64,000 nucleotides of DNA, taken from assembly GCA_038030265.1 (NCBI GenBank), contig CM075940.1:15513604-15577603 (forward strand). The letters run 5' to 3'. Numbering within the stretch: the first letter of the stretch is position 1; the number at the start of each line of letters is the position of its first letter. The DNA is from Corythucha ciliata (lineage: Eukaryota > Arthropoda > Insecta > Hemiptera > Tingidae). Below the pieces are notes generated by a model, which saw only the letters and a program-made list of their open reading frames with translations, had not been told where the DNA came from and searched no databases. This document shows positions 62,887-64,000 of the stretch, one piece after another. Both the position numbers and the translations under genes were made by a program.

Positions 62887-63624
62887 GAATTCCGGAGACC
62901 ACTGAATTCGTGTTCTAGAGGTTCTGAAACGTGAAAAAAACATGACATGACCCATGTTTGCCACCATCACGACGAGACCAATAGTGCATTTTTCAGAATG
63001 AAATGCACTAAAAACGAATAAGCGAGAAATGAAAAAAATCTCTGTAGGACGCGGCTGATGAAAGCGAATAGTCTCGTGTGTGCCGATTTTTTCCAAAGAC
63101 TCTCACAAATAAATTAAGAAAAACGCCACTGTTGAAGAAGAACGGGAGGGCACTTTTGATTAAGTGGGTTGTAAGGCTCTATTGACCGGAGAAAAGTAAA
63201 AAAAAAAAGGGGGGGAGATAAAGAAAGTGTTGAGATTCAATCTGCTCATGAAAGAATGACGCTGGCCCAAAGAAATTTGGTCATATGGTGTAATGCTCGT
63301 GTATTTACATTAAATGACCAAAATTCCTGATCAGATGGTGTTCTATATCCCCGGACTGTGGTCATTTCAATAAATTTCGGCTCTTCCACACTCAGAATCG
63401 CCCAAATTGGGGTTACGAACCGGATTTTAAGTTATACCTGCGGGAGGCTATTTCGCGGTTAGAGGCATAAAACACTAGAGACGACAGTCGCCGCGAACTG
63501 CGACCGAGAAGTCGTTGGTTTCTAATTGAACTCTGAGGCAGTGTCGGCCTTAGACATTTGGCGCACCCGGGGCGAATTTTTCAACTGCGCCCCCGTGAGG
63601 TCTGAGGTCATCGTTCCAAATGAG
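62887..63624. other. Spacer with possible transposon end
   Basis: No gene. CAGTGTCGGCCTTAGAC at 63539 followed by a GCGCACCCGGGGCGAA stretch resembles a DNA transposon terminus; its partner would lie beyond the window or is lost. Confidence 0.4.
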
Positions 63625-64000
63625 CCGTGATTTGACGTTTTCTCTATTTTAACCGCAAATAATTAGCGTTTTTTTACACTCCAGAGCCCCTTCTCAATTT
63701 CATCGATGAATTAGCTATTTTTCTCCAATTTAACCGTTAATTTACGATTTTTCTCCATCTTGGCCGCTAATTAGCGATTTTTCTCAATTCCTGGAGTAAA
63801 TCAGCGCTTTTTCCTAATTGGCCAAGACGTAGCCTCCGAAAATCGCGATTTGCCATTTTTCTATCCATGAATTAGCAAATTTTCTCGAATGATCCTCCTA
63901 CTGTTTTTAGCCGCAAAATTAGCGTTTTTCCTCATTTCAGCCTCTAATTATAGATTTTTCTACATTTCAGGCACGAATTACCGATTTTTTTTCACTTTCT
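63625..64000 (-). repeat. Family A repeat array, inverted, running off the window
   Basis: TTTTTCTCAATT and GCCGCTAATTAGCG modules in the same orientation as the 8.9-10.2 kb array. Continues to the window edge. Confidence 0.8.

Noticed and set aside
61730..63096. Minus-strand frames sharing STITLVEINLAERAL
   Set aside because: Translation of the ~299-bp satellite and the AT microsatellite; repeated because the DNA is repeated.

Overview
The window is animal nuclear DNA, AT-rich, with short GT-AG introns. An ion transport peptide (ITP/CHH-family) gene points to an arthropod, most likely a crustacean or another pancrustacean; the species cannot be told from this sequence. I rebuilt five protein-coding genes exon by exon, checking splice sites and reading phase by hand. 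In order they are two divergent two-pore-domain potassium (K2P) channels (2670-3912 minus; 6226-7756 plus), a secreted protein with four MAM domains (14504-17907 plus, 17 exons), spermidine synthase (18845-25412 minus, with its first coding exon 5.5 kb from the second), an MCTP-type C2/transmembrane protein (30997-38770 plus, 18 coding exons) and ITP (46476-47630 minus).

The ITP gene is the clearest biological result. One common exon is followed by two alternative terminal exons. One gives an 80-residue free-acid form (ITP-L like). The other gives exactly 72 residues plus a glycine amide donor, the classic length of amidated CHH/ITP.

The rest is dominated by repeats. Kilobase-scale arrays of a degenerate unit of about 30 bp (core GGCTAAAATTGAGAAAAA next to GCTAATTCGC) occur between genes and in the large introns of spermidine synthase and MCTP. 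Several other arrays have a similar period but different sequence (8.5, 20.5, 24-25, 30.1-30.4, 34-34.6 and 39.6 kb). A satellite of about 299 bp occupies 61.4-62.8 kb, and long poly(C)/poly(G) runs are very common.

Mobile elements are present but decayed: a Copia-type pol remnant (10.7-11.7 kb); a non-autonomous hAT-like element with 8-bp target duplications (22.1-24.0 kb) carrying a nested 233-bp inverted-repeat element; a fold-back element (24.4 kb); an LTR-element gag-protease remnant (42.4-42.9 kb); and a ZMYM1/DUF4371-type hAT transposase pseudogene bounded by inverted repeats of about 100 bp (42.9-45.2 kb).

The genes do not form a pathway. K2P channels set resting potassium conductance, ITP is a neurohormone of ion and water balance, MCTP is a membrane C2 protein, and spermidine synthase is polyamine metabolism. 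The two K2P genes are probably paralogues from a local duplication. No gene was recognised in 25.4-29.3 kb or 52.7-61.4 kb.
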